Assembly: GCF_000413935.1 (NCBI RefSeq)
Contig: NZ_KE340379.1
Coordinates: 18,528-82,527, forward strand
DNA from: Acinetobacter colistiniresistens
Lineage (GTDB): Bacteria; Pseudomonadota; Gammaproteobacteria; Pseudomonadales; Moraxellaceae
Length of the DNA stretch: 64,000 nucleotides
Reading direction: 5' to 3'
Position numbers and translations under genes: made by a program
Part shown: in pieces, positions 29,303-38,385 of the stretch
Position numbering within the stretch: the stretch's first letter is position 1
How the letters are laid out: every line of letters begins with the position of its first letter
Notes under the pieces: model-generated
The model's database searches: none
Seen by the model: the letters and a program-made list of their open reading frames with translations, nothing else
What the model was told of the DNA's origin: nothing

Positions 29303-29330
29303 AGGCTTGCCGATCGGTAAGCCTTTTTCA
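29303..29330 (+). terminator. Terminator after gp2
   Basis: AGGCTTGCC / GGTAAGCCT stem followed by TTTTTC, 82 bp after the gp2 stop and 19 bp before the next start. Confidence 0.75.
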
Positions 29331-29348
29331 TTTAATAAGGATTATCTT

Positions 29349-29615
29349 ATGAATATTACATGCCCATATTGCTACTCTGAAAATATTAGCCGCTCAACAT
29401 CAGCATCTAGACGTTCTAATACTTATGGTTCTATGGCTGGTGCAGGAGTTGGTACGATGATTTCTAAAAGCTTGCCTATACCGATGTCACCATTATTGGG
29501 CGGATTAATGGGAGCAGTTGTAGGAGGGCTAATTGATAGTTTGACACAGCCCTCACAGCCACAGCAGCCTACCGCTTATTTCCACTGCAACAATTGCCAG
29601 TGCAATTTCAACTAG
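29349..29615 (+). CDS. Small zinc-ribbon and glycine-zipper protein
   Basis: 88 aa beginning MNITCPYCYSENIS and ending FHCNNCQCNFN. Two CxxC pairs at the ends suggest one zinc ribbon closed across the chain, separated by a glycine-rich hydrophobic stretch (GAGVGTMISKSL ... LLGGLMGAVVGGLID) typical of glycine zippers. AAGGA lies about 8 nt before ATG 29349. It is followed at 17 bp by the DUF932 gene, probably one operon. Small proteins of this type are common in mobile elements; function unknown. Confidence 0.75.
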   Translation: MNITCPYCYSENISRSTSASRRSNTYGSMAGAGVGTMISKSLPIPMSPLLGGLMGAVVGGLIDSLTQPSQPQQPTAYFHCNNCQCNFN

Positions 29616-29632
29616 GGACAGGAGAAATCATC

Positions 29633-30667
29633 ATGGCACATCAACTTGAACAAATGGCGTATGTCGGTGAAACCCCGTGGCATGGACTGGGTAATCAACT
29701 CAGTCCACATCAACCGATTGAAGTCTGGGCACAGCAGGCAGGCATGGATTGGCGTATTGAATCATCCAATGTGAGTTACATGGCAAAGAATGATCGGGGA
29801 CAAAGCATCATCCTGCCTTATGAGGAACAGCGTGTCTTATACCGTTCTGATACCCATGCACCTTTATCGGTGGTCAGCCAACGCTTTCAGGAAGTTCAAC
29901 CCAAAGAAATCCTTGAGTTTTATCGTGATCTGACTGAACAATCAGGCTTTGAACTGGAAACCGCAGGCGTTCTTAAAGGTGGCAAGAAGTTCTGGGCTTT
30001 GGCACGTACAGGACAAAGTACAGCCTTAAAGGTCAAGGATGTCAGTAATGGCTATATTCTTCTCGCTACAGCATGTGATGGCACACTTGCCACAACTGCA
30101 CAATTTACCAGTATCCGTGTGGTGTGTAACAACACGCTGGCAATTGCCTTACGTGGACAGAATACCAGTGCAGGCGTAGTCAAAGTTCCACATAGCACCC
30201 GATTTGATGCGGAAAAGGTCAAACAACAATTGGGTATTTCAGTACGTGCATGGGATGAGCATATGTATGAAATGAAACAACTCAGTCAGCGTAAAGTCAC
30301 CCAACAGGAAGCGGCAGCCTACTTTGATGTGGTATTTAACAATACCAGTCTAAGCATTGCCGAACAGGATGACAGCATTATCCAGTTCTACCGTAATGTG
30401 GCAAATCAAGACAATGCGACCAATAAAACTGAACCGAATGGACGAGCCATGTCCAAAGTCATGGATATCTTTAATGGTCAGGGACGAGGTGCAGAACTCA
30501 GTTCAGCCAAAGGTACAGCCTATGGTTTGCTGTGTAGTATCACTGAGTTTGTCGATCACGAACGTCGAGCCATGAGTACCGATCACCGACTGGATTCTGC
30601 ATGGTTTGGTACAGGTGCAGCCATGAAACAGCGAGGACTGGAACAGGCGTTAAGAATGGTGGCTTAA
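29633..30667 (+). CDS. DUF932 phage/plasmid-like protein
   Basis: About 344 aa of the DUF932 (TIGR03299) family, seen in phages, plasmids and integrated elements, of unknown biochemical function. Recognisable parts: YVGETPWHGLGNQL at the N-terminus, VVSQRFQEVQPKEILEFYRDL, TSIRVVCNNTLAIAL, and the C-terminal GTAYGLLCSITEFVDHERR. ATG 29633 has GGAG 8 nt upstream. It lies in a run of same-strand genes typical of replication or recombination blocks of mobile elements, next to a YqaJ nuclease. Confidence 0.85.
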   Translation: MAHQLEQMAYVGETPWHGLGNQLSPHQPIEVWAQQAGMDWRIESSNVSYMAKNDRGQSIILPYEEQRVLYRSDTHAPLSVVSQRFQEVQPKEILEFYRDLTEQSGFELETAGVLKGGKKFWALARTGQSTALKVKDVSNGYILLATACDGTLATTAQFTSIRVVCNNTLAIALRGQNTSAGVVKVPHSTRFDAEKVKQQLGISVRAWDEHMYEMKQLSQRKVTQQEAAAYFDVVFNNTSLSIAEQDDSIIQFYRNVANQDNATNKTEPNGRAMSKVMDIFNGQGRGAELSSAKGTAYGLLCSITEFVDHERRAMSTDHRLDSAWFGTGAAMKQRGLEQALRMVA

Positions 30668-30752
30668 CTTTAGTTGGATTTGAGTCAATCAAATTAGCCT
30701 AAGCAAATACCCATTGCTTACTCTCTATTTTCTTCTACCCAAAAACTCCCTT

Positions 30753-30783
30753 TTGCCACATCGCCCTGATGTGGCTTTTTTTA
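30753..30783 (+). terminator. Terminator after the DUF932 gene
   Basis: GCCACATC / GATGTGGC stem with a 5-nt loop (GCCCT) and T7 tail. Confidence 0.92.
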
Positions 30784-30820
30784 TGCCGCAATTTTAATTT
30801 TTACAGACATGGAGTATCTA

Positions 30821-31855
30821 ATGAACCATATCGTTGAGCCACAAACCAGTAAATCCAAACCGTACAAACCTTATCTTAATCGTGCTAAACGGCTTGCCAA
30901 AACTAAAGGCATGAACCGTGAACAATGGCTACAAGTTAGAAAACAGGGGATTGGCAGTAGTGATGCCGCAGCAGCCTGTGGACTTAATCCCCACATGAGC
31001 ATGTTAGAGCTATGGATGATTAAAACAGGTCGGATGCAAACCCAGCCAGATCAACCAACCCAAAACAGTTATTCACCTTTATATTGGGGCAATCAGCTTG
31101 AACCTTTAATTGCCAACTATTACCAGCACAAGACAGGTCATAAAGTGCGTAAGGTCAATGCAGTTTTACAGCATCCTGATCCTGATAAATACTTTATGCT
31201 GGCAAATCTGGACTATACCGTTGTGGGCTGTGATGAAGTACAGGTTTTGGAATGTAAATCTGTCGGTGAATGGGGAACCAAACTGTGGCGTGATGGTGTA
31301 CCTTTATACGTGATTATTCAGGTACAGCACCAACTGGCAGTCACAGGCAAACAGGCAGCCCATATCTGTGCCTTGATCTGTGGACATGAAGCCAAGATAT
31401 TTAAGGTTGAACGCAATGAAATTGTGATTGAGCGAATCATGGCTTCCGAACGGATATTTTGGAACTGTGTGGAAAGTGACACACCGCCCAGTGTTGATGC
31501 TAGTGAATCAGCCGCCAAAGCCCTGCAATTGCTTTACCCACAACATATCCCTTTACAGACCGTTGATTTTTCTAGTCTGGAAGGTGTCGATCAATTGTTT
31601 ACTGATCTGTTGCATGAGGAAAAACAACTGAGCCATCACCAAACCCGATATGACTATATCAAGCATCGGATTCAGGTATTAATGAAAGATGCCGAGAAAG
31701 CCATCTTTAGTCAGGGAAGCGTGATATGGAAAAAATCCAAAGACAGTACCGTGCTAGACCAAAAGGCATTGTTACAGGCACAGCCCGAACTTCTGCAACA
31801 GTACCCTCAATCCCGTACAGGTAGTCGCAGATTTAACATTTATCTACGTTCCTAA
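30821..31855 (+). CDS. YqaJ-type viral recombinase / exonuclease
   Basis: About 344-aa member of the YqaJ (lambda exonuclease-like) PD-(D/E)XK family used for phage-type recombination. Motifs: REQWLQVRKQGIGSSDAAAACGLNPHMS, the catalytic stretch YTVVGCDEVQVLECKSV with E-C-K, and VQHQLAVTGKQAAHICALICG. ATG 30821 has GGAG 6 nt upstream. A second, truncated copy of this gene lies at the right window edge. Between DUF932 and the RDF-like gene, a common trio in integrated elements. Confidence 0.85.
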   Translation: MNHIVEPQTSKSKPYKPYLNRAKRLAKTKGMNREQWLQVRKQGIGSSDAAAACGLNPHMSMLELWMIKTGRMQTQPDQPTQNSYSPLYWGNQLEPLIANYYQHKTGHKVRKVNAVLQHPDPDKYFMLANLDYTVVGCDEVQVLECKSVGEWGTKLWRDGVPLYVIIQVQHQLAVTGKQAAHICALICGHEAKIFKVERNEIVIERIMASERIFWNCVESDTPPSVDASESAAKALQLLYPQHIPLQTVDFSSLEGVDQLFTDLLHEEKQLSHHQTRYDYIKHRIQVLMKDAEKAIFSQGSVIWKKSKDSTVLDQKALLQAQPELLQQYPQSRTGSRRFNIYLRS

Positions 31856-32097
31856 ACACCAATCGTAATACCCCTTAAACCTAAAAAAGCGCAAAGCAAC
31901 CCCCACTTGCCCTCCCTCCAAATTACAGAGAAAGGACGTTGGAGCAGCTTTGCGTCAATCTGGGATGCACACAATCTCTTATGACCAATAAATAACAATA
32001 GGGGATTGATTAGGCTGAACAGGAATAGGTGAAGAGGTAGTGCTTTACGGTAAATATCGTAATTTCGTAAATATTTAACCATACAAGGAATTAAAAT

Positions 32098-33009
32098 ATG
32101 ATTAAAGGTTTAGCAATTACCCCACCTGTGTTGGGGCGTATCAGTATTGGTAAAATCGTTGAAAAGAATGGCAAGCGACTGCCTGAAAAGGATGACCAAT
32201 TTACCATTACCAGTCAGATTCAAACTAAGGATGGCTGGGTCAAACACCCATTAGATGAACAGCTTAGAGCTAAAGCCCAAAATGGAAAACTCCGAACCAT
32301 TCCAGTAAGGATGATTTTTAATGAACCTGAACTGAACTTACGAGCTGAATATACCTTGTTTGACCGACAGACTGGGCGACCAGTGTGTACAGGTAATGGG
32401 GAAACTTGCCAGCGACTCGGGCAGAGCGGCATTGAGCAACATCCTTGTCCATCACCTGATCTATGCCCACTGGCACAAGGTGGACTCTGTAAGCCTTACG
32501 GTAGGTTGTATGTCAATCTGGATGAATCAGATGAGTTTGGCACATTTATTTTTAGAACCACAGGCTTTAACAGTATTCGGACACTGGCAGCAAGGCTGAG
32601 TTATTACCATGCGGCATCAGGTAATTTACTGTCCTGTTTACCATTACAGCTCACTTTACGAGGTAAAAGCACCACGCAAAGCTATCGTACTCCGATCTAT
32701 TACGTGGACTTAACTTTACGTGACGGTGTGAATTTACAGGATGCGATTGTTTCAGCCAAGCAGATTGACCAACAAAGCAAGGCAGCAGGCTTTTATCAGG
32801 AGGCGCTGGATTTTATAGCCAAACAAGGCTATGGCAATACCAGTTTTGAGATGAGTAGTGATGAGGGACTGGATATAGTGGAGGAGTTTTATAGTGATCA
32901 GCAAAATGCTGTTGAGGTACAGCCTGATTCAGCATCTGTTCATCAGGGAATGGATGATGCCGTAGAAATAAAACAGGGACTTCGGCAAAGTGTGCGGGCT
33001 GTAAATTAG
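32098..33009 (+). CDS. RDF-like cysteine-cluster protein
   Basis: 303 aa. The type often annotated as hydrolase or metal-binding protein and related to recombination directionality factors (Gp3-like). Visible features: the N-terminal block KGLAITPPVLGRISIGKIVE, and a four-cysteine cluster at about residues 105-135 (ETCQRLG ... PCPSPDLCPLAQGGLC), probably a metal or Fe-S site. AAGGA lies 8 nt before the ATG. The directionality role is family-level inference, not shown here. Followed by the AlpA-like gene, which fits excision control. Confidence 0.7.
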   Translation: MIKGLAITPPVLGRISIGKIVEKNGKRLPEKDDQFTITSQIQTKDGWVKHPLDEQLRAKAQNGKLRTIPVRMIFNEPELNLRAEYTLFDRQTGRPVCTGNGETCQRLGQSGIEQHPCPSPDLCPLAQGGLCKPYGRLYVNLDESDEFGTFIFRTTGFNSIRTLAARLSYYHAASGNLLSCLPLQLTLRGKSTTQSYRTPIYYVDLTLRDGVNLQDAIVSAKQIDQQSKAAGFYQEALDFIAKQGYGNTSFEMSSDEGLDIVEEFYSDQQNAVEVQPDSASVHQGMDDAVEIKQGLRQSVRAVN

Positions 33010-33091
33010 GTCAGCGTTATTGGCAGAAAAATACAGAACTCGGTTTTGTATTGAGAGAAGCACCTCTCAATCACAAACTGGGAGTAATAAG

Positions 33092-33316
33092 ATGATGTCA
33101 TCCAATGAATATCAATATCGTATTTTTAATATCAAAGCCGTGATTGAAATTACTGCACTGAGTCGTTCAACCATCTATGAAATGATGAATCCTAAATCTA
33201 AATATTACGATTCAACATTTCCTAAACCTGTTCGTTTAACAGAAATTCGGGTTGGCTGGGTAGCTCAGGAAATCTATGACTGGCTGGAGTTAAAAATCGC
33301 TCAGCGAAAAGAGTAA
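33092..33316 (+). CDS. AlpA-family regulator
   Basis: 74-aa DNA-binding protein: winged HTH of the AlpA/MerR-like class (IKAVIEITALSRSTIYEMMN) and the family end GWVAQEIYDWLELKIAQR. AlpA proteins switch on excision or integrase genes of P4-like elements. ATG 33092 follows GGAG with 7 nt spacing. It closely resembles the protein at 60876 (shared IxEITxLSRxxIY and SKYY-SFP-), one of several parallels between the two modules. A terminator follows directly. Confidence 0.88.
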   Translation: MMSSNEYQYRIFNIKAVIEITALSRSTIYEMMNPKSKYYDSTFPKPVRLTEIRVGWVAQEIYDWLELKIAQRKE

Positions 33317-33341
33317 GGGGAAATGATCCCCTTATTTTTTT
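33314..33341 (+). terminator. Terminator after the AlpA gene
   Basis: TAAGGGG / CCCCTTA stem overlapping the stop codon, with a T7 tail. Confidence 0.88.
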
Positions 33342-33380
33342 GTTATAAATAGATATGGTTAAGGGAAGTTAATAGAGTAT

Positions 33381-34073
33381 TTAAGCTGACAAATAACTTA
33401 GATAAATCAAATCTGATTGCTCTGGCTCGGATGTGGCGTTACAGCTATAAAAAATTTCCCCATTAAACTTTTCTCCTAAAAGTTCAATAATGATTTCAGC
33501 TAAATCCTGAACCTTGTCGAGTGAGAATGAAGATTGATGCAGATTGAAATTAAGTATCACTGTATCGTCTTTACCAATAGGGCTAAACAACGGTTTTATA
33601 TTTTCATTCATTAACTGTTGTTCTTGTAATGAATGAATATTGATACGGTGTTGCCCTTTTCCAAAAGCATCAGACTGGTAAAGATCCGTTGGCTCAAGAA
33701 ACATTTCTGTTGAGAAATAGGTTTTAATCAATGCATTAAAAACCTTTTCCAGTGCCTGCTGATAGTCTTCATTGGATGCCTGCTGGTAAATAAGGGTATT
33801 AGATAAATGCTCAGGTAAAGGAGTTAGGTTATTTTTGGCTGTAATCACGATGCTATGTTCACAGCCAATCGGAATTGCGGTTAATTCTGCCAAATCATCT
33901 ACAATGATGGCAGTAACTTTATCTGCATCGGAAAATGGCAGTTCAGATAATGATTTCTGAATAATAGAAAAAGGGCGTAATTTCTCTGTTGTTGGATCAA
34001 AGAATTCGAGATGAAGATCAATATTGGAATAAATGTGAATCATCTGGAGTGATGAGTTATTTTGTGTTTGCAT
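33381..34073 (-). CDS. Hypothetical 230-aa protein
   Basis: Soluble acidic protein without signal or membrane segment; no family recognised with confidence. The last 65 residues (DDTVILNFNLHQSSFSLDKVQDLAEIIIELLGE followed by NGEIFYSCNATSE) have a beta-alpha-beta layout that recalls the C-terminal domain of FtsZ, but there is no GTP-binding signature in the first part, so this is only a weak resemblance. It is read opposite to its neighbours, between the element core and the R-M cargo. Confidence 0.55.
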   Translation of the reverse strand: MQTQNNSSLQMIHIYSNIDLHLEFFDPTTEKLRPFSIIQKSLSELPFSDADKVTAIIVDDLAELTAIPIGCEHSIVITAKNNLTPLPEHLSNTLIYQQASNEDYQQALEKVFNALIKTYFSTEMFLEPTDLYQSDAFGKGQHRINIHSLQEQQLMNENIKPLFSPIGKDDTVILNFNLHQSSFSLDKVQDLAEIIIELLGEKFNGEIFYSCNATSEPEQSDLIYLSYLSA

Positions 34074-34451
34074 GAAATTAGCTCGATGAAAATGTTGTAG
34101 AGAACATAATTGAGCTTATCAAATCTTGGGGGCAGGAGAACCCAGCCAAGTTGCGACTAGGTCATAGTTTGTCGCAGTGTTTTATCAATCAAATCAAGAT
34201 TTTTAAGATTTAACCACAGGATAAAAGGGTTTACCCCAAGTTTTGTCATTGGGATGATTCAGCATGACCTGTATCATTTCAGGGATAATGGTCAAAAGGA
34301 TGGTACACGCATCTTTAAGTTGGCTACGATTGACTGTACTGTTAAATTTAGTACGACAAATTATGTCTTTTATCTTGCAAATGTAGCTGAAAAATAATTA
34401 ATTTTCGGTAAACTATTCACGTTTCATTCTTCTCTGTGGATTTTTATAACA
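34074..34451. other. Gap before the R-M locus with a possible gene remnant
   Basis: 378 bp. On the minus strand a frame without a start codon stays open for roughly 80 codons and ends at 34157 (ending DKTLRQTMT), perhaps the tail of a lost gene. The rest presumably holds the hsdM promoter (TAAACTATT near 34408). Confidence 0.35.
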
Positions 34452-36020
34452 ATGACCCAAGTACAACTGCAACAGCTACAAAAACAACTATGGAATATTG
34501 CCAATACTTTACGTGGCAAAATGGGTGCAGATGAATTTCGAGACTATATTCTAGGGTTTATCTTCTTTAAATATTTATCTGAAAAAGCCGTGAACTTCGC
34601 CAACGAGTTATTGGATGGCGAAGACATTAGCTTTTTAGAGCTTGATGAAAATAACGCTGAGCATGTGCCATATATTGAAGAAATTAAAAAGAATGCCATT
34701 GAAGAAGTCGGCTATGCGCTGACACCAAAGCAACTATTCCATACGCTTGCTGAACGTGGTCGTAAAGGCGAATTTATTTTAGATGATTTGGCTGCAACGC
34801 TAAAAGCCATTGAACAAAGTACGCTGGGTTCAGACTCTGCCGATGACTTTGCCAATCTGTTTGAAGACCTTGATCTAAATTCGACCAAGCTCGGAAATAC
34901 GGCGAGTGATCGTAATGAGCTAGTGGCAAAGGTTCTCAGTCATTTAGACGATATTGATTTTGATATTTCCAATACTGAATCGGATGTATTGGGTGATGCT
35001 TATGAATATCTGATTGGTGAGTTTGCATCAGGTGCAGGTAAAAAAGCAGGGGAATTCTATACGCCTCAAACGGTATCGACTTTACTGGCGAAGATCGTGA
35101 CGCAAGGAAAAACCCGTTTACGTTCTGTTTATGACCCGACTTGTGGTTCTGGTTCGTTGTTGTTACGTGTAAAGCGTGAAGTGCAAGATGTGGATATGAT
35201 TTACGGTCAGGAAATGAACCGTACTACCTACAACTTGGCTCGTATGAACATGATTTTGCATGACGTGCATTTTGCCAAGTTCGATATTAAGCAAGAAGAT
35301 ACCTTGATTCGTCCTCAGCATTTGAACAAGCGTTTTGATGCAGTGGTTGCCAATCCGCCATTTTCGGCAAAGTGGTCTGCTGATCCATTATTTTTACAAG
35401 ATGAGCGTTTTGCAGCGTATGGCAAACTCGCACCAAGTTCTAAGGCAGATATGGCATTTGTTCAGCACATGCTGCATCAACTAGATGAGCATGGCACGAT
35501 GGCAGTTGTGCTGCCACACGGTGTTTTATTCCGTGGTTCGAGTGAAGGTGTGATTCGTCAGTATTTGATTGAACAGCTCAATGTGATTGATACCATTATT
35601 GGTTTACCTGCCAATATTTTCTATGGTACGTCGATTCCGACTTGTATTTTGGTGCTGAAGAAAAACCGTGAGCATAAAGACAATATTTTGTTTATTGATG
35701 CCAGCAACGAGTTTGAGAAGCAGAAGAATCAAAACAAGTTATTGCCTGAGCATTTGGACAATATTATTGGGGCATTTGAAAACCGTCAGAATATTGAAAA
35801 GTATGCGCATGTGGCGACTTTAAAAGAAGTGAAAGACAACGACTTTAACCTGAATATTCCGCGTTATGTGGATACTTTTGAAGCTGAGAATGAGATTGAC
35901 CTTGATGCAATTGCTCAAGCCTTGCAGACTTTGGAAGTTGAGAGTCAAAAGACCGATGCCTTGATTAGCGAGTTTTGCAAAGAGTTAGGGATTGCTTCGC
36001 CTTTTGTGGAGGTGAAGTAA
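34452..36020 (+). CDS. hsdM: Type I restriction-modification methyltransferase subunit
   Basis: 522-aa N6-adenine methyltransferase of a type I R-M complex (M2S, R2M2S). The N-terminal helical domain (LWNIANTLRGKMGADEFRDYILGFIFFKYLS) is followed by the SAM motif DPTCGSGS at about residue 227 and the catalytic NPPF at about 300. Complete. The stop overlaps the hsdS start as TAATG, so translation is coupled. Cargo of the tRNA-Ser island. Confidence 0.95.
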   Translation: MTQVQLQQLQKQLWNIANTLRGKMGADEFRDYILGFIFFKYLSEKAVNFANELLDGEDISFLELDENNAEHVPYIEEIKKNAIEEVGYALTPKQLFHTLAERGRKGEFILDDLAATLKAIEQSTLGSDSADDFANLFEDLDLNSTKLGNTASDRNELVAKVLSHLDDIDFDISNTESDVLGDAYEYLIGEFASGAGKKAGEFYTPQTVSTLLAKIVTQGKTRLRSVYDPTCGSGSLLLRVKREVQDVDMIYGQEMNRTTYNLARMNMILHDVHFAKFDIKQEDTLIRPQHLNKRFDAVVANPPFSAKWSADPLFLQDERFAAYGKLAPSSKADMAFVQHMLHQLDEHGTMAVVLPHGVLFRGSSEGVIRQYLIEQLNVIDTIIGLPANIFYGTSIPTCILVLKKNREHKDNILFIDASNEFEKQKNQNKLLPEHLDNIIGAFENRQNIEKYAHVATLKEVKDNDFNLNIPRYVDTFEAENEIDLDAIAQALQTLEVESQKTDALISEFCKELGIASPFVEVK

Positions 36021-37219
36021 TGTCTGTACCAGTAATAAGATTCAATAGTTTTAGTGAAGATTGGCACTTAGAATCAATTAGTTCAGTCATCAGTAATAAA
36101 AGTAAAAAATATGACCCTATCAAAGCTATAGAGGATTTACCATGTATTGAACTGGAACATCTTTCACAGCAAACAGGAGAAATCTTAGATACTATTTCTG
36201 CTAAGGATCAAAAAAGTATAAAAAATATTTTTGATGAAAACAGTGTTTTATTCGGTAAATTAAGACCATACCTCCGAAAATTTGCAAGACCTGATTTTAA
36301 AGGTGTTTGCTCTTCTGAAATTTGGGTACTAAAAAGTAAAAAATTACAACCAGATTTTCTTTTTCAATATATTCAGACAGATAATTTTTTTGAACTAACT
36401 CAAATACAAGCTGGTTCTAAAATGCCACGAGCTGATTGGGAAAGTATTTCAAAAGGAGAAATTTATTTTCCTAATTCTAAAGAACAAACCAAAATCGCCT
36501 CTTTCCTTTCCGCAGTCGATGAAAAGATTAGCCAACTGACTCAAAAACATGAGCTACTCAGCCAGTATAAACAAGGCATGATGCAGAAGTTGTTTAGTCA
36601 GCAGATTCGTTTTAAAGCGGATGATGGCAGTGAGTTTGGGGAGTGGGAGAACTATAGTTTAAAAGAGTTATTGTTAAAGGTTATTGATAACAGAGGGAAA
36701 ACACCAGATACAAAACCTGATCTTGATATCCCATTAATTGAAATTAATGCGGTTGGCAATCGTAATGTAGATTATAGCAAAGTTTCAAAATTTGTTTCCA
36801 AAGATACTTTTAATAGTTGGTTTAGAGCATACTTGGAAGATAAAGATATACTTTTTTCTACAGTTGGAAATACAGCTATTTGTAGTATTTACTCATCACA
36901 AGTTCAAGCAGGTATAGCTCAAAATCTTGTTGGGCTTAGAGCTAGAAAAGAAGTAGTTGAATCCGTTTTTTTATACTATTTATTAATTGTGGAATCTAAT
37001 AATAAAAAGTTTAAGGCAATTGAAATGCAGGCAGTTCAGCCATCAATTAAAGTCTCTCAAATGATTCATATTAATTTTGAGATACCTAAAAGTCTAACTG
37101 AGCAGATTAAAATCTCCAATTTTTTATCAAGCATCGACCAAAAAATTGAAGTTGTGGCACAGCAAATTGAACAAGCCAAACAGTGGAAAAAAGGGTTGTT
37201 GCAGCAGATGTTTGTGTGA
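36020..37219 (+). CDS. hsdS: Type I R-M specificity subunit
   Basis: About 399 aa with two target-recognition domains, each followed by a conserved helix: EQTKIASFLSAVDEKISQLTQKHELLSQYKQGMMQKLF in the middle and EQIKISNFLSSIDQKIEVVAQQIEQAKQWKKGLLQQMF at the end. These repeats give the half-site spacing. The start ATG 36020 overlaps the hsdM stop by one base. The recognition sequence cannot be read from the protein. The target domains are more AT-rich than hsdM, as usual for exchanged specificity domains. Confidence 0.94.
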   Translation: MSVPVIRFNSFSEDWHLESISSVISNKSKKYDPIKAIEDLPCIELEHLSQQTGEILDTISAKDQKSIKNIFDENSVLFGKLRPYLRKFARPDFKGVCSSEIWVLKSKKLQPDFLFQYIQTDNFFELTQIQAGSKMPRADWESISKGEIYFPNSKEQTKIASFLSAVDEKISQLTQKHELLSQYKQGMMQKLFSQQIRFKADDGSEFGEWENYSLKELLLKVIDNRGKTPDTKPDLDIPLIEINAVGNRNVDYSKVSKFVSKDTFNSWFRAYLEDKDILFSTVGNTAICSIYSSQVQAGIAQNLVGLRARKEVVESVFLYYLLIVESNNKKFKAIEMQAVQPSIKVSQMIHINFEIPKSLTEQIKISNFLSSIDQKIEVVAQQIEQAKQWKKGLLQQMFV

Positions 37220-37263
37220 ATTTTAAACTTTAGAGTTTTTTAATTTTTTTGTATGGGTGTGGA

Positions 37264-38376
37264 ATGTTGGACTGGCAAAAGTGGAAATATGAAAATAGAG
37301 ACAAGATTAAGCATATTGTTGGGTATGAAGAAAAATTTGTAGATGAAATCTTAAGTCAAATGCCAGAAATCTCCCCCGATGATGTTATCGCTCAGTATCC
37401 ATTTAAAGATAATAAATCGGGTAATCGGTATATTGATTTCATGATCGTTAATAAAAGCAAAGGTTATCAATTGCCAATTGAGTTGGACGGTTACGCAAAA
37501 ATCAATAATAAGGGGTATGAAAAGTTTAATGACTTTCTCGAGCGTCAGAATGATTTAATTCAACAATTTGGAATTGTCTTACGCTATACCAATAAAAAAG
37601 CATTTCAACAACAGCAACAAGTGATCCTTGAGATTCGTAAAGCATTACAAGCTCAAGTGAGCCATCAAATTACTGAACAATCTAAACAAAAACAGATTCA
37701 AGTTCTAATCGCTGAACAAGAAGCTAAAATAGCCGATTTAGAAAAACAGCTAACTACAAATAATTCACTAAATCATTCAGATGTTTCAAATGAGCTAAGC
37801 AATGTAAGAAAAGGTATAGATGCATTTAAACAAAATCATTTACAAGAACTACAAAATTTACAAAAAGAACTTTCAGAGATGAAAGGAAGGCAAACACAAG
37901 AGCTTGGCTCAGTTAAAAATGAAATCAAAAAACAGATTTATATCGGAGTAGGTCTTGTTGCCTCTATTGCGCTAGGCGCAGTGTTATATATAAAATCGAC
38001 CTCACAATCTGCTGAAAATATACCCATAACACAGCAAGTTTCACCTAGTTATCTTTCATCAGATGTTCAGGAAGATCAAAATTCAACTTCAAGTGCGAAT
38101 CATATTCAATCTATTCAAGCTAGTATGTTTATTGGTCAAAATCGAATAGTATGCGGTAAGGTAGCCCAATTAAAAGAGTTCTCAAAAGGGGTGTATTTGA
38201 ACTTTGATCAACCTTATCCAAAAGCAACATTTACAGTAGTCATTTGGAATAGTAACTCTCATATCAGCAAACAACTGCGAAATGTAGAAAATAATACCTT
38301 ATGTATTCAAGGTAAAATTGAGGAATACAGAGGGAAGCCACAAATGGTTCTAAATTCATTACAGCAAATTATCTAG
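37264..38376 (+). CDS. Nuclease-like, coiled-coil, membrane-anchored OB-fold protein
   Basis: 370 aa in four parts: residues about 25-110 look like a small PD-(D/E)XK nuclease (QYPFKDNKSGNRYIDFMI then LPIELDG); about 115-220 is a long coiled coil; about 223-243 one membrane segment (IYIGVGLVASIALGAVLYI); about 285-370 an OB-like domain (MFIGQNRIVCGKVAQL ... LCIQGKIEEYRGKPQMVL). The same last domain ends the next two proteins. The topology would put nuclease inside and OB outside. It sits between hsdS and hsdR on the same strand, only 7 bp from the next gene. ATG 37264 is preferred over TTG 37249. Confidence 0.65.
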   Translation: MLDWQKWKYENRDKIKHIVGYEEKFVDEILSQMPEISPDDVIAQYPFKDNKSGNRYIDFMIVNKSKGYQLPIELDGYAKINNKGYEKFNDFLERQNDLIQQFGIVLRYTNKKAFQQQQQVILEIRKALQAQVSHQITEQSKQKQIQVLIAEQEAKIADLEKQLTTNNSLNHSDVSNELSNVRKGIDAFKQNHLQELQNLQKELSEMKGRQTQELGSVKNEIKKQIYIGVGLVASIALGAVLYIKSTSQSAENIPITQQVSPSYLSSDVQEDQNSTSSANHIQSIQASMFIGQNRIVCGKVAQLKEFSKGVYLNFDQPYPKATFTVVIWNSNSHISKQLRNVENNTLCIQGKIEEYRGKPQMVLNSLQQII

Positions 38377-38385
38377 GAGGTAATG

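Noticed and set aside
33381..34073. FtsZ- or TubZ-like GTPase
   Set aside because: Only a weak C-terminal resemblance; no GGGTGxG-type GTP motif is present, so it is left as hypothetical.
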